Of a stretch of DNA of 52,286 nt, positions 1 to 8,305 are shown one piece after another; within the stretch, counting starts at the first letter, position 1, and each line of letters begins with the position of its first letter. The notes beneath the pieces are model-generated. The model saw nothing but the letters and a program-made list of their open reading frames with translations, ran no database searches and was not told the DNA's origin. The DNA comes from Methylobacterium sp. 10. Lineage in GTDB: Bacteria; Pseudomonadota; Alphaproteobacteria; Rhizobiales; Beijerinckiaceae. The stretch spans positions 1,436,992 through 1,489,277 of the forward strand of contig NZ_KI912577.1 of NCBI RefSeq assembly GCF_000519085.1, given 5' to 3'. The translations under genes and the position numbers were made by a program.

Positions 1-30
1 CTGCTTCATCTTCGCTCCTTAGGGGCTACG

Positions 31-1076
31 ATGAACCAGCCATCCTCCGTTCGTGAAGACCCTCAATCTGTCCCACAGGTGCTGACGTCGGACACATCCT
101 GCGGGCGCGCATCGTCCTGCTTTCAGCCGAGCGCTTGCCTGTGCAGGACGTGGCTCGGCAGGCCGGCATCAGTCGGCCCGCCGTCTGGCGCTGGCAGCAA
201 CGCTTTGCCGAGGAGGGCGTTGAGGGTCTGCTGCGCGATAAGACACGCCCGCCCGGCACCCCACCACATTCCACGCGGACCGTGGCGAAGGTGCTGGCAC
301 TGACCTGCTCGGAGCCACCCGACAAGGTCACACACTGGACCGGCCGAGCCATCGCCGCGCGGGTCAGGATATGACTGCGCTCCGTGCAACGGATCTGGCA
401 GGAGCAGCGCCTGCAACCGCATCGGATCCGGACGTTCAAGCGCTCGCACGACTCGGCCTTTGCCCAGAAGGTCGAGGATGTCGTGGGCCTGTACATGAAG
501 CCGCCCGCACACGCCGTGGTGCTGTCCATCGACAAGAAGTCCCAGATCCAGGCCCTGGAACGCACCCGCCTCGATCAGCCTCTTGGTTCAGGGCACCCAG
601 CCGCTCAGACCCACGACTATACCCGCCACGGCACCACGACCCTGTTCGCGGCTCTCAATGTCCTGGACGGCACCGTGCTCGGCCGCTGCATGCAGCGCCA
701 TCGCCATGGCGAGTTCATCCGCTGATCCCACGCCGTCGAGGCTGCCGTGCCGGCCGGCAAGCTTGTCCACGTCATCCTGGACAACTATGGCAGCTACAAG
801 CATCCGAGGGTCCGTGCCTGGCTTGCCCGCCATCCGCGCTGGACGTTCCACTTCACCCCAACATCGGCCTCATGGCTCAACGCCGTCGAGGGCTTCTTCT
901 CCGCCCTCACCCGTAGGCGCCTGCAGCGGGGCACGTTCACCGGCGTCGTCGATCTACAGGCGGCCATCAATCGCTACATCGCCGAGCACAACCAAAGCCC
1001 AAGGCCCTTCATCTGGACTAAGCCCGCCTCTGCGATCTTCGACGCCCTTACTCGAGCCTCTGAACCATCCGTCTGA
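31..1076 (+). pseudogene. IS630-family transposase, broken by in-frame stops
   Basis: A decayed DDE transposase. An N-terminal HTH (RPAVWRWQQRFAEEGVEGLL) and three catalytic blocks are readable: VVLSIDKKSQ (first Asp), HVILDNYGSYKHP (second Asp) and SASWLNAVEGFFS (Glu). From about position 81 all three pieces lie in one frame. They are separated by in-frame TGA codons at 372-374, between GRAIAARVRI and LRSVQRIWQE, and at 723-725, just before the second Asp block. The natural N-terminal ATG at 31 is in a different frame, so a frameshift near 80-90 is also likely. Terminal inverted repeats were not identified with confidence. It lies at the left edge of the amide island and may mark how that DNA arrived. 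The family is clear; whether the gene can still be expressed is doubtful. Confidence 0.85.
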
Positions 1077-1418
1077 GTCACTGCACTAGGTAGTGCTAAA
1101 GCAATAAATCAAATGGATGGGGCCTGTTGTCGCCCTTAAAACCCATGCCGCGTTCTGTGCCACCATGGCAAAGGAGAATGCCTTTGGCCCTGACGGCGTT
1201 GTCAGCGTCATGCATGGCCTTCCGCAGTTTGGACCCTGCCCTGCCAATATTCTGAGACACAGATCGGCGCAACCGCTCGCCCAGTGAGCACCACGAAGCG
1301 TTTTGACCTGAAGATAGATAGGGCCGTCGCTGGAACGGCGGCCCTATCTCTGTGCGCCGCTTGGGAAAAGGGCGCGTTTCAGGCCTGACAGAATGGCTCT
1401 ATCCGGACCCTGCCTCCC
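1077..1418. other. Intergenic region between IS remnant and porin gene
   Basis: No convincing gene was seen. The right part carries the hairpin at 1316-1349, and the left part is probably the outer flank of the IS. A 39-residue minus-strand reading frame (1097-1215) exists but resembles nothing I know. Confidence 0.5.
1316..1349 (-). terminator. Hairpin downstream of the porin gene
   Basis: AGATAGGGCCG (1316-1326) and CGGCCCTATCT (1339-1349) form an 11-bp perfect stem with a 12-nt loop, about 70 bp past the stop codon of the minus-strand porin. No strong T-tract follows on either strand, so terminator is an inference from position and stem strength. Confidence 0.55.
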
Positions 1419-2885
1419 TCAGCCCGGCGCGAGGCCGAGCAGGGTGCCGAGGGGAACGACGAGGGTGAAGCCGCCGTAGAAGCCGTCCTTGGCGCGGCGG
1501 GCCGTGTAGGGGTTGTAGAAGGAATTCGGGTTGACGACGTACTGGACCACCGGCTCGAGGACGACGCCCGCGCCGAGATCGAAATGGGCGTTGACCTCGA
1601 ACACGAACTTGTCCCGCGAATAGGGTTCGCCGGTGCCGCCGGAGATGAAGTTCGCATCCGACAGGAAGGCGGCGTAGTTTTCGTTCAGCCGCTGCCAATT
1701 GGCCTTGATGCCGTAGGTGTCGTTGGGCCGGCTCTGGTCGGGGGCCTGCAGGAGCAGGCCGGCGAAGGAGTTGAAGCGGATCGGGATCGTCGGGTCGAAG
1801 GCGTAGCCGGTGCCGGTATAGGCCGAGATCGCGGTGGGAAGCGGGTTGCTCGCATCGGCCCCGCCATCAGCCCGCCACAGGGTTTGCGTGCCCGTGAGGA
1901 CGACGCCCGACGTGCCGGATTTCTGCAGCGACGGCGTGCCCGGGTTGAGGCCCTTCGAGGTGCCGGCGATGGTCTTGAAGTTATCGTCGTGGTCGGCTGT
2001 GTTGTAGAAGCCAGTGAGCGAGACGCGGCCGGGATAGGCCTCCATCGTATAGTCGGTCTTGCGGCCGATCTCGGTCATCACGACGGCGCCGGCCAGGCGC
2101 TCGTAGCCGAAATCGTAGCCCGACAGGACGTTGGTGCCGGGGTTCACGCTGAAGGCGCCGGCCTGGATGTAGGTGGTCGGCGAGATCTTGTAGGCGATGT
2201 TGGCGCCCCAGACGGCGAAGAGTGGCGAGGTGAAGCCGGCATTGAAGTAGAACATGTCCTGGAAGCAGGAATTGATCGAGTTGCACGGCGGCAGGCCGTA
2301 ATAGCGGTCGGGATGCGTGCGGCCGACCTCCACCACAAGGCGGTCATCGAGGAGCTTCTGCTGGTAGGTCAGCAGCGAGAGGCGGGTGCTGTTGGGCGTG
2401 TAGGGCGGCTGGTAGCCCACCGTGGTGTCGCCGATGTCACCGGCCATGTTCAGGTTGCGCACGAGGCCGAAGAAGGTCTGGGTGAAGTTGATCGAGCCGC
2501 CGGCGATGCCGGCGAGCTTCTGCATGTCGGCCGTCATGCTGAGCACGAAATAGGCCGAGTTCGATTGCTCGCCGGTGCGCAGGCCGGCGCTCGGGTTGGC
2601 CTGGTAGAAGTCGTAGATGTTGACGTCGAAGGTCAGTCCCCGCGCCGCCATGTCGGTGGCCCAGGGCGCGAGGGGGCCGGTGCGGACGGGATCGGCGGGT
2701 TTCTCCGCCACTTCGCGGGTGGTGCGCGGCTGCGTCTGGACGTTGAACTCGCCCACCGGGGACGCCGTCTGCGCCTGCGCTCCCGAGGCTGACAGCCCCA
2801 GTATCGCAGCCGCAACCGACCGGATGAAGTGCTTCCTCGTCGGGGAGCGTGCCGAGCCGTGATCGATTATTCGATAGATCTTCAT
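1419..2885 (-). CDS. OprB-type carbohydrate-selective porin family protein
   Basis: A 488-residue outer-membrane beta-barrel protein. The N-terminus has a positively charged stretch then a hydrophobic signal segment ending SASGAQAQ (cleavage expected near residue 38). The mature part has alternating aromatic/polar strands and features seen in OprB/RpfN-like porins, for example GLTFDVNIYDFYQANPSAG near the start, VVEVGRTHPDRYYGLP in the middle, and a C-terminal strand YGGFTLVVPLGTLLGLAPG. It should admit small polar solutes across the outer membrane. The family name implies sugars, but its position beside the amide importer makes amide entry an alternative; that is inference. It is transcribed divergently from the importer, with a 0.5-kb shared upstream region, and is followed by a hairpin. 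Confidence 0.85.
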   Translation of the reverse strand: MKIYRIIDHGSARSPTRKHFIRSVAAAILGLSASGAQAQTASPVGEFNVQTQPRTTREVAEKPADPVRTGPLAPWATDMAARGLTFDVNIYDFYQANPSAGLRTGEQSNSAYFVLSMTADMQKLAGIAGGSINFTQTFFGLVRNLNMAGDIGDTTVGYQPPYTPNSTRLSLLTYQQKLLDDRLVVEVGRTHPDRYYGLPPCNSINSCFQDMFYFNAGFTSPLFAVWGANIAYKISPTTYIQAGAFSVNPGTNVLSGYDFGYERLAGAVVMTEIGRKTDYTMEAYPGRVSLTGFYNTADHDDNFKTIAGTSKGLNPGTPSLQKSGTSGVVLTGTQTLWRADGGADASNPLPTAISAYTGTGYAFDPTIPIRFNSFAGLLLQAPDQSRPNDTYGIKANWQRLNENYAAFLSDANFISGGTGEPYSRDKFVFEVNAHFDLGAGVVLEPVVQYVVNPNSFYNPYTARRAKDGFYGGFTLVVPLGTLLGLAPG

Positions 2886-3399
2886 TGTCTCATGCCCTCC
2901 GGAAGATCGACCAGACAGCCGTGATTATGGCCCGATGCCGCAGAGTGCCGCGCCGGGTCGATCCGTCTCTCTATTGGTCGTTCGGTGCTTCTCCGGATGG
3001 TTGCCCCGCCACACCCGACTTCGCGGTCCTCGCGAATTCAGACATGAACACACACCCGAGTTGGTTCCACCTGTGGCTGCAAGATTCAGGTACACATCGC
3101 TTTAAGCCATGCGTCGCCTGGCCGGCATGACTTTAAAGCTCGCATCGCGAAGCTCGAACCGTCAACACATTCGTCTACGATCCTGAATAGCGGAGCACAT
3201 ATCTTGCAAATATGACACGCTATATTTGACGTTGCCTGTTTTTCGGGCAGCGGAAGCATAGCGTTTTTCCAGGCTGCGCGTTGACTGATTGGACCGTCAC
3301 GTGTCAGCCTTTCTCATCAAGACCAATTAGTGCCGGAGACGCAACGCCTGTTTGCTCGCATTGCGCGGGCCGCTGCCGGCTGTCTTGCAGGAGACGAAG
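2886..3399. other. Divergent promoter region, porin / amide importer
   Basis: A 514-bp non-coding stretch, AT-richer than the flanking genes, between divergent operons. It contains the bipartite motif at 3172-3195 that recurs upstream of the dimethylformamidase genes. Several TTGAC-like hexamers follow (near 3227 and 3282), but no -35/-10 pair is good enough to call. The ribosome-binding site GCAGGAGA lies just before the ATG at 3400. Confidence 0.6.
3172..3195 (+). promoter_or_regulatory. Candidate regulator site shared with the dmfA promoter
   Basis: CGTCTA (3172-3177), 8 nt, then AATAGCGGAG (3186-3195). The same two blocks in the same order, 5 nt apart, occur at 12510-12530 upstream of the dimethylformamidase small-subunit gene. 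Here the motif is about 205 bp before the importer start codon. Assignment to the LuxR-type response regulator encoded at 11.2-11.8 kb is inference. Confidence 0.5.
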
Positions 3400-4710
3400 A
3401 TGGACATCACGCGTCGTAAAATATTGAAAGGGTCGACGCTGGCTGCGGCAGCGGCTGTTGCTCCGCATCTGTGGCTTCCGACCTCTCGTGAAGCCTGGGG
3501 CGCAACGCTGAAGAAGGGCGAACCCATCAAGGTCGGCCTGTTATTCTCTCTGACCGGTCAGCTAGCAGTGCCGGAAGAAGACTCGACCCTCGTGATGCAG
3601 TACGCGATCGAGGAGATCAACAAGAACGGTGGTATTGCCGGCCACGAGATCAAGCCGATTATCATCGACGCAAAGTCAGACTTCAACGTTTATTCAGAGA
3701 AGGCAAAAGAGCTGATCATGCGCGAGAAGGTGATCGCGCTGTTTGGTTGCTACACCTCGGCCAGCCGCAAGGCGATCCTGCCGATCGTCATGCAGCAGAA
3801 TAGCCTGCTCTACTATCCAACCTGCTACGAAGGTGCGGAGTGTACCCAGAACACGATCTGCACGGGTCCGCTGGCGAACCAGCATTCGAAAGACCTGATA
3901 CCATTCATGGTCAAGAACTTCGGCAAGAAGTGTTTCTTCGTCGGATCGAACTACGTCTGGCCAAAGGAATCCAACAAGAACGCCAAACTCTGGCTCCAGA
4001 ATGCCGGCGGCGAGCTCCTCGGCGAAGAGTACATCCCCCTCGGAAGCTCGGAGTTCGGTCCGGTACTGAACAAGATCCGCGAGGCCAAGCCAAACTTTAT
4101 CTTCTCGACAGTCGTCGGCGCATCCGACATTGCCTTCCACAAGCAGTTCAAGCAGGAGGGCTTTAAAGTCGATGCGATGCCGATCGCCTCACTGACCACC
4201 GGCGAGATCGAGACCAAGGCTATGGGCGCCGATGTCGGCGCGGGCCACTTCCTGTCCGCGCCGTACTTCCAGACGCTCGAAAATCCGACTAACGCTAAGT
4301 TCGTTGAGAATTTCCTCAAGAGCAAATACGGGAAGAACGGCAGCACGCACTATAACATGGAAGAGACCTACCTTTCGGCCTACGTCTTCAAGTACGGTCT
4401 CGAGAAGGCCCTCAAGAAAACCGGAAACATTGAGGAGGTCACGTCGCGGATGATCCGCGACGTCAGCGGCGGCATCCGCGTCGAGGACGACGTATCGCCG
4501 GAAGGCCTAATCTGGATAGACGGCGACAACTTCAATACTTGGCTGAAGCCCAAGATCGGCCAGTGTCAGGCCGACGGTAGCTTCAAGACCGTGTACCAAG
4601 CCCCAGAGCACGTCGCGCCGGACCCGTACTCGATCTACCCGAATTCCGGGAAGTGCACGGCCGACGGACTCGTCGCGCCCGACGGCAAGGTCCGCAAGAA
4701 CGTGATCTGA
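3400..4710 (+). CDS. urtA: Amide/urea ABC transporter substrate-binding protein (UrtA/FmdD family)
   Basis: A 436-residue periplasmic binding protein, first gene of a five-gene importer operon. The N-terminus MDITRRKILKGSTLAAAAA has a twin-arginine (Tat) motif, so export in folded form is expected; start at 3400, preceded by GCAGGAGA. The Leu/Ile/Val-binding fold is seen in IKVGLLFSLTGQLAVPEED near residue 45, IALFGCYTSASRKAILP near 117 and YYPTCYEGAE near 140. The GCYTS and YEG elements are typical of UrtA, FmdD and AmiC, which bind urea or short-chain amides rather than amino acids. The nearby dimethylformamidase makes DMF, formamide or related amides the favoured ligand, but the sequence alone does not settle it. 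A stable hairpin follows the gene. Confidence 0.88.
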   Translation: MDITRRKILKGSTLAAAAAVAPHLWLPTSREAWGATLKKGEPIKVGLLFSLTGQLAVPEEDSTLVMQYAIEEINKNGGIAGHEIKPIIIDAKSDFNVYSEKAKELIMREKVIALFGCYTSASRKAILPIVMQQNSLLYYPTCYEGAECTQNTICTGPLANQHSKDLIPFMVKNFGKKCFFVGSNYVWPKESNKNAKLWLQNAGGELLGEEYIPLGSSEFGPVLNKIREAKPNFIFSTVVGASDIAFHKQFKQEGFKVDAMPIASLTTGEIETKAMGADVGAGHFLSAPYFQTLENPTNAKFVENFLKSKYGKNGSTHYNMEETYLSAYVFKYGLEKALKKTGNIEEVTSRMIRDVSGGIRVEDDVSPEGLIWIDGDNFNTWLKPKIGQCQADGSFKTVYQAPEHVAPDPYSIYPNSGKCTADGLVAPDGKVRKNVI

Positions 4711-4725
4711 CCGCCGAGACGACAC

Positions 4726-4762
4726 CGCCAGCCTCGGAGGAGCGACTCTGACGAGGCTGGCG
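4726..4762 (+). terminator. Intra-operon hairpin after the binding-protein gene
   Basis: CGCCAGCCTCG (4726-4736) pairs perfectly with CGAGGCTGGCG (4752-4762), an 11-bp stem with a 15-nt loop in the 110-bp gap before the permease gene. No T-run follows. In ABC operons such hairpins often act as partial terminators or protect the upstream message, giving excess binding protein; that role is inferred here. Confidence 0.6.
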
Positions 4763-4820
4763 CCTGCGTGGTCGGCATTGTCATTGCCGGTCGAATTAAA
4801 AATGAACTCTTGGACGCATC

Positions 4821-5705
4821 ATGCCCCATATCGAATTCGCGTCCGTCGTGAACGCGCTGATCCTCGGTTTAAGCATCGCCAGCATTTGGCTGATCGCGGC
4901 GATCGGACTGACGATCATCTACGGAACCGTCGGCGTCATCAACATGGCCCATGGCGAGTTCATCATGCTCGGCGCTTATACGTCCTACATGCTGCAAAGC
5001 GTCTTCGGCTTACCGTTCCTACTCTGTATCCCCGCATCCTTCGTTGTCGTGGCGGCAATTGGGGTGGTGATCGAGAGGGGCCTGATCAGATACCTATACA
5101 ATCGCCCGCTCGATACTCTGCTTGCGACATGGGGCGTTTCGCTGGTGCTGATGCAGGGTGTACGGATCATCTTCGGTAGCGACCCGAAATACGTCGCCGT
5201 TCCGGAGATTTTCCAAAGCAACGTCGAGTTCGGCTTTGTCAGCCTCTCAGTGCTTCGGATCTTCATCTTCGCCGTCACGGCCGCGGTCGTCGCCGGCACC
5301 GTCTATCTCTTCTACCGGACGCGGTTCGGCATGCAGGTGCGTGCCGTGATGCAGAACAAGGAGATGGCCGCCTCCTTCGGCATCGACGCGGACCGCGTCT
5401 ACATGACGACGTTCGCCATTGGGGCCGGCCTCGCGGGCATGGCCGGGTGCCTGTTCGGCGTGCTGGCAATCGTCCTCCCTACGATGGGCACGTCCTATGT
5501 CGTCCAGGCCTTCCTCGTAGTCGTCGTCGGCGGCGGCACCCTGGTCGGCAGCGTCGCGGCCTCCGGTCTGACGGGCGAGCTGCAGTCCATTTTCGCGATG
5601 GTCTCAAACGATACCTTTGCGCGCTTCCTTCTCTACGTGCTCATCGTCGTCTTCCTGCGTTTTCGCCCGCGCGGCCTCTTCGCTGTCGCCAAGGCCCGCC
5701 GTTAA
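4821..5705 (+). CDS. urtB: Amide/urea ABC transporter permease (UrtB family)
   Basis: A 294-residue inner-membrane protein of the branched-chain-amino-acid/urea permease family (LivH-like fold). Strongly hydrophobic segments are spread throughout. Diagnostic elements are AAIGLTIIYGTVGVINMAHG near residue 25 (the family's GxxNxAHGE motif, followed by EFIMLGAY), DTLLATWGVSLVLMQG near 97 and the C-terminal LRFRPRGLFA. The length is usual for UrtB/LivH; many UrtB proteins carry an extra N-terminal extracytoplasmic region, which is absent here, so it resembles FmdE-type subunits. It should pair with the UrtC-like permease to form the transmembrane channel. The UrtC start is 26 bp downstream. Confidence 0.87.
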   Translation: MPHIEFASVVNALILGLSIASIWLIAAIGLTIIYGTVGVINMAHGEFIMLGAYTSYMLQSVFGLPFLLCIPASFVVVAAIGVVIERGLIRYLYNRPLDTLLATWGVSLVLMQGVRIIFGSDPKYVAVPEIFQSNVEFGFVSLSVLRIFIFAVTAAVVAGTVYLFYRTRFGMQVRAVMQNKEMAASFGIDADRVYMTTFAIGAGLAGMAGCLFGVLAIVLPTMGTSYVVQAFLVVVVGGGTLVGSVAASGLTGELQSIFAMVSNDTFARFLLYVLIVVFLRFRPRGLFAVAKARR

Positions 5706-5731
5706 ATTTCCAGAAAGATCAGTACAGACCG

Positions 5732-6841
5732 ATGACCAAGAACCTATATCACAACAAGGCGGCTCAGTGGATGGTCTACGCCGTCTTCTTTATATGCCTC
5801 TTCGCCGTACCGACCTTCGTCAGCGATGGTTTTCTGCTCAACCAGTTCGCGACCTACGGTGTCTACGCAATGCTGGCTCTTTCGATCAGCCTGTGCTGGG
5901 GCTTCGGCGGTATCCTGAACCTCGGTCAGGGTATCGCCTTCGGCCTGGCTGCCTACGGCATGGCCATGACCATGCAGATGCAGTCGCAGGACGCCTCGAA
6001 CCCCCTGCCGCCGTTCATGGCCAATAACAGTCTCGACCATCTGCCGTTCTTCTGGGAGCCCTTCTGGAGCACGGGCTTCGGCATCGTCCTGGCGCTGTTG
6101 GTGCCAACGTTGTTCTACGTGATCTTCGGAAGTCTGATGTTCCGTGCCCGCGTCTCGGGACCGTTCATCGCGATCATGACGCTGGCTATGCTCAGCGCGC
6201 TCTATACCTTAATTCTCGACATGCAGCCCTACACCAACGGTGTAAACGGCATCTCGCCTCCTGCCGCCCTCCAGATCTTTGGCACCGAGATCGATCCCTA
6301 CAGCACGAAGGCATACTGGACCGTCGTCGCTCTACTCCTCCTGACGACAGTCGCCTCAAAGTTGCTGACGCAGAGCAAGTTCGGACTCATCGTCCAATCC
6401 CTGCGAGGCGACCCAGAGCGGGTGCGCTTCCTAGGCTACGACGTCGCCTCCTACGAGACGGTAATTTACACCGTTTCTGGGCTAATCGCGGCGATTGCCG
6501 GCTGCCTCTGGGTCATGCTGGTCCAGTACGTGTCGCCCGCCCAACTCGACGTGAACTTTAGTATCGCCATGGTGATCTGGGCCGGGATCGGCGGACGGCT
6601 GTCCCTGCTCGGCGCAATCCTCGGCGCGCTCATGATCCAGGGCGGGCAGAGCTACCTGGGCGACCAGTTCCTCAATACCTGGCTCCTATTGCTTGGCGGC
6701 TTTTTCATCCTGGTCGTCCGTTTTCTGCCGCGCGGGTTGGCCGGCCTGCTTGAGAAGGTGCTCGGTATGATGGCCGGTCGCCAACGCCGTGACCCTGATC
6801 CCATTGCACCGCCTCGTATCGTCGGCGCTCCAGCGAAGTAA
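5732..6841 (+). CDS. urtC: Amide/urea ABC transporter permease (UrtC family)
   Basis: A 369-residue second permease, LivM-like fold. The start at 5732 gives MTKNLYHNKAAQWMVYAVFF, a short cytoplasmic lead then the first membrane span. The family motif appears as SLCWGFGGILNLGQGIAFG near residue 55. The cytoplasmic loop that contacts the ATPase includes SLRGDPERVRFLGYD near 225. The protein ends in a charged tail after FLPRGLAGLLEKVLG. The next gene starts 10 bp downstream, so translation is probably coupled. A longer in-frame reading upstream exists but overlaps the coding sequence of the previous gene and looks non-native. Confidence 0.87.
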   Translation: MTKNLYHNKAAQWMVYAVFFICLFAVPTFVSDGFLLNQFATYGVYAMLALSISLCWGFGGILNLGQGIAFGLAAYGMAMTMQMQSQDASNPLPPFMANNSLDHLPFFWEPFWSTGFGIVLALLVPTLFYVIFGSLMFRARVSGPFIAIMTLAMLSALYTLILDMQPYTNGVNGISPPAALQIFGTEIDPYSTKAYWTVVALLLLTTVASKLLTQSKFGLIVQSLRGDPERVRFLGYDVASYETVIYTVSGLIAAIAGCLWVMLVQYVSPAQLDVNFSIAMVIWAGIGGRLSLLGAILGALMIQGGQSYLGDQFLNTWLLLLGGFFILVVRFLPRGLAGLLEKVLGMMAGRQRRDPDPIAPPRIVGAPAK

Positions 6842-6851
6842 GGACAAGGCA

Positions 6852-7592
6852 ATGGGCGTTCTAGAGATCCACAATCTGCACAAGAGCTTCGGTGGCACGC
6901 ACGTTATTAATGACTTCAGCCTCGACGTGACGGAGCTGACCCTGTGCTGTCTCGTCGGCCCCAACGGCGCCGGCAAGACCACGACGATGGACCTGATCAC
7001 CGGACGCCAGAAGCCCAGCTCGGGAAAGATCGTCCTTCGCAACGATGACATCACCGGACTCGGCGAACATGAAATCGCCCAGCGGGGGATCGGTAGGAAA
7101 TTTCAGGTTCCGGCGGTGTTCCGTGAGTTGAGCGTGCGCCAGAACTTTGAGGTGTCGTATTCGCGGGAAGTCAATCCGTTTCGGAACATGTTCCGGCGCC
7201 AGCCGGCTGGGTTCAAGGCGCAGCTCGACGAAGTCGCGACATTGACCGGCCTGAAGGATCGGCTCGATGTCGAGGCGGGCGTCCTCTCCCACGGCGAAAC
7301 GCAATGGCTCGAGATCGGCATGGTTGTGATGCAGAATCCAGCCATCCTGCTGCTCGACGAACCCGTTGCCGGGATGACAGAGTCGGAGATCGAGAAGACG
7401 ATCGTCTTTCTCAATCAACTTAAGAAGAACCACACCCTCATCGTCGTCGAGCACGATATGAGCTTCGTGCGCGAGATCGCGGACGTAGTGACTGTGATGC
7501 ACATGGGCAGCTTCCTTGCCCAGGGAAAGCTCAGTGAGATCGAGAGCAACCCGAAGGTGCGGGAAGTCTATCTCGGCGAACCGGAGATCTGA
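6852..7592 (+). CDS. urtD: Amide/urea ABC transporter ATP-binding protein (UrtD family)
   Basis: A 246-residue ATPase subunit. Walker A is GPNGAGKTTTMDLITG near residue 37, the Q-loop is GRKFQVPAVFRELSV near 80, the signature is LSHGETQWLEIGMVVMQNP near 152, Walker B is ILLLDEPVAGMT near 175 and the switch His is in IVVEHDMSFVREIAD. The LSHGxxQWLEIGM signature and the GRKFQ-P-VF element are characteristic of UrtD rather than LivG. It energises the importer with the UrtE-like subunit, whose GTG start lies 2 bp after this stop codon. Confidence 0.9.
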   Translation: MGVLEIHNLHKSFGGTHVINDFSLDVTELTLCCLVGPNGAGKTTTMDLITGRQKPSSGKIVLRNDDITGLGEHEIAQRGIGRKFQVPAVFRELSVRQNFEVSYSREVNPFRNMFRRQPAGFKAQLDEVATLTGLKDRLDVEAGVLSHGETQWLEIGMVVMQNPAILLLDEPVAGMTESEIEKTIVFLNQLKKNHTLIVVEHDMSFVREIADVVTVMHMGSFLAQGKLSEIESNPKVREVYLGEPEI

Positions 7593-7594
7593 CC

Positions 7595-8293
7595 GTGCTA
7601 CTCTCGCTTGAAAACGTCACCTCCTATTACGGCAAGACGCCGATCTTGAAGGACGTCGGCTTCGATCTGCCGGAGGGGCAGTGTTTGTGCGTTCTTGGCC
7701 GTAACGGCGTCGGCAAGACAACGCTGTTGCGCACCATCATGGGTCTCACGGATCGGTCGAACGGCGAGATCCGGATCTCGGGCGATGCGATCGGTCGGGC
7801 TCCTACCTACAAGCGCGCCAAATACGGCCTAGGCTACATCCCGCAGGGGCGCCAGATCCTGCCGCACTTCACGGTCAAGGAGAACATCTTGCTCGGGACG
7901 TTTGCGCGCACCGACGGCAAGCAGGAAATGCCGGAACTCTGCCTGAGCCTCTTCCCCTATCTCGCCCAGAACCTGCACCGAAAGGCGGGGCTCCTCTCCG
8001 GAGGCCAGCAGCAGCAACTGGCGATCGCCCGCGCGCTCGCGACCAACCCGCGAATCCTGCTGCTCGACGAGCCGACGGAAGGCATTCAGCCGAACATCGT
8101 CGCGGAGATCGGCCAAACGCTCCGTCGCCTGAACAAGGAGTTCGGCATCACGCTGGTCCTGACTGAGCAGCACATCAAGGTGGCGCGCAAACTCGGCGAT
8201 GCCTTCCTGATGATGGAGAATGGCCGCATCGTCGCGCGTGGCCCGATTGGCGAGATGACCGACGACCTCATCAACCGCCACATGACGATCTAA
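7595..8293 (+). CDS. urtE: Amide/urea ABC transporter ATP-binding protein (UrtE family)
   Basis: A 232-residue ATPase, last gene of the importer operon, starting with GTG 2 bp after the previous stop. Walker A is GRNGVGKTTLLRTIMG near residue 33, the Q-loop region is GLGYIPQGRQILPHFTVKEN near 82, the signature is LLSGGQQQQLAIARALATNP near 133 and Walker B is ILLLDEPTEGIQPNIV near 154, followed by VLTEQHIKVARKLGD. GYIPQGRQIFP-type and LDEPTEGIQPNIV blocks are typical of UrtE. It converges with the AmiC-like gene, whose stop codon is only 12 bp away. Confidence 0.9.
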   Translation: MLLSLENVTSYYGKTPILKDVGFDLPEGQCLCVLGRNGVGKTTLLRTIMGLTDRSNGEIRISGDAIGRAPTYKRAKYGLGYIPQGRQILPHFTVKENILLGTFARTDGKQEMPELCLSLFPYLAQNLHRKAGLLSGGQQQQLAIARALATNPRILLLDEPTEGIQPNIVAEIGQTLRRLNKEFGITLVLTEQHIKVARKLGDAFLMMENGRIVARGPIGEMTDDLINRHMTI

Positions 8294-8305
8294 CTAGTAG
8301 TGACG

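Noticed and set aside
1097..1215. 39-residue minus-strand peptide next to the IS remnant
   Set aside because: Reads plausibly but has no recognised relative, no ribosome-binding site and lies in probable IS flank.
1584..2792. 402-codon plus-strand open frame
   Set aside because: Antisense to the OprB-type porin; translation is Val/Gly/Arg-rich without domains, a codon-bias shadow of a GC-rich gene.
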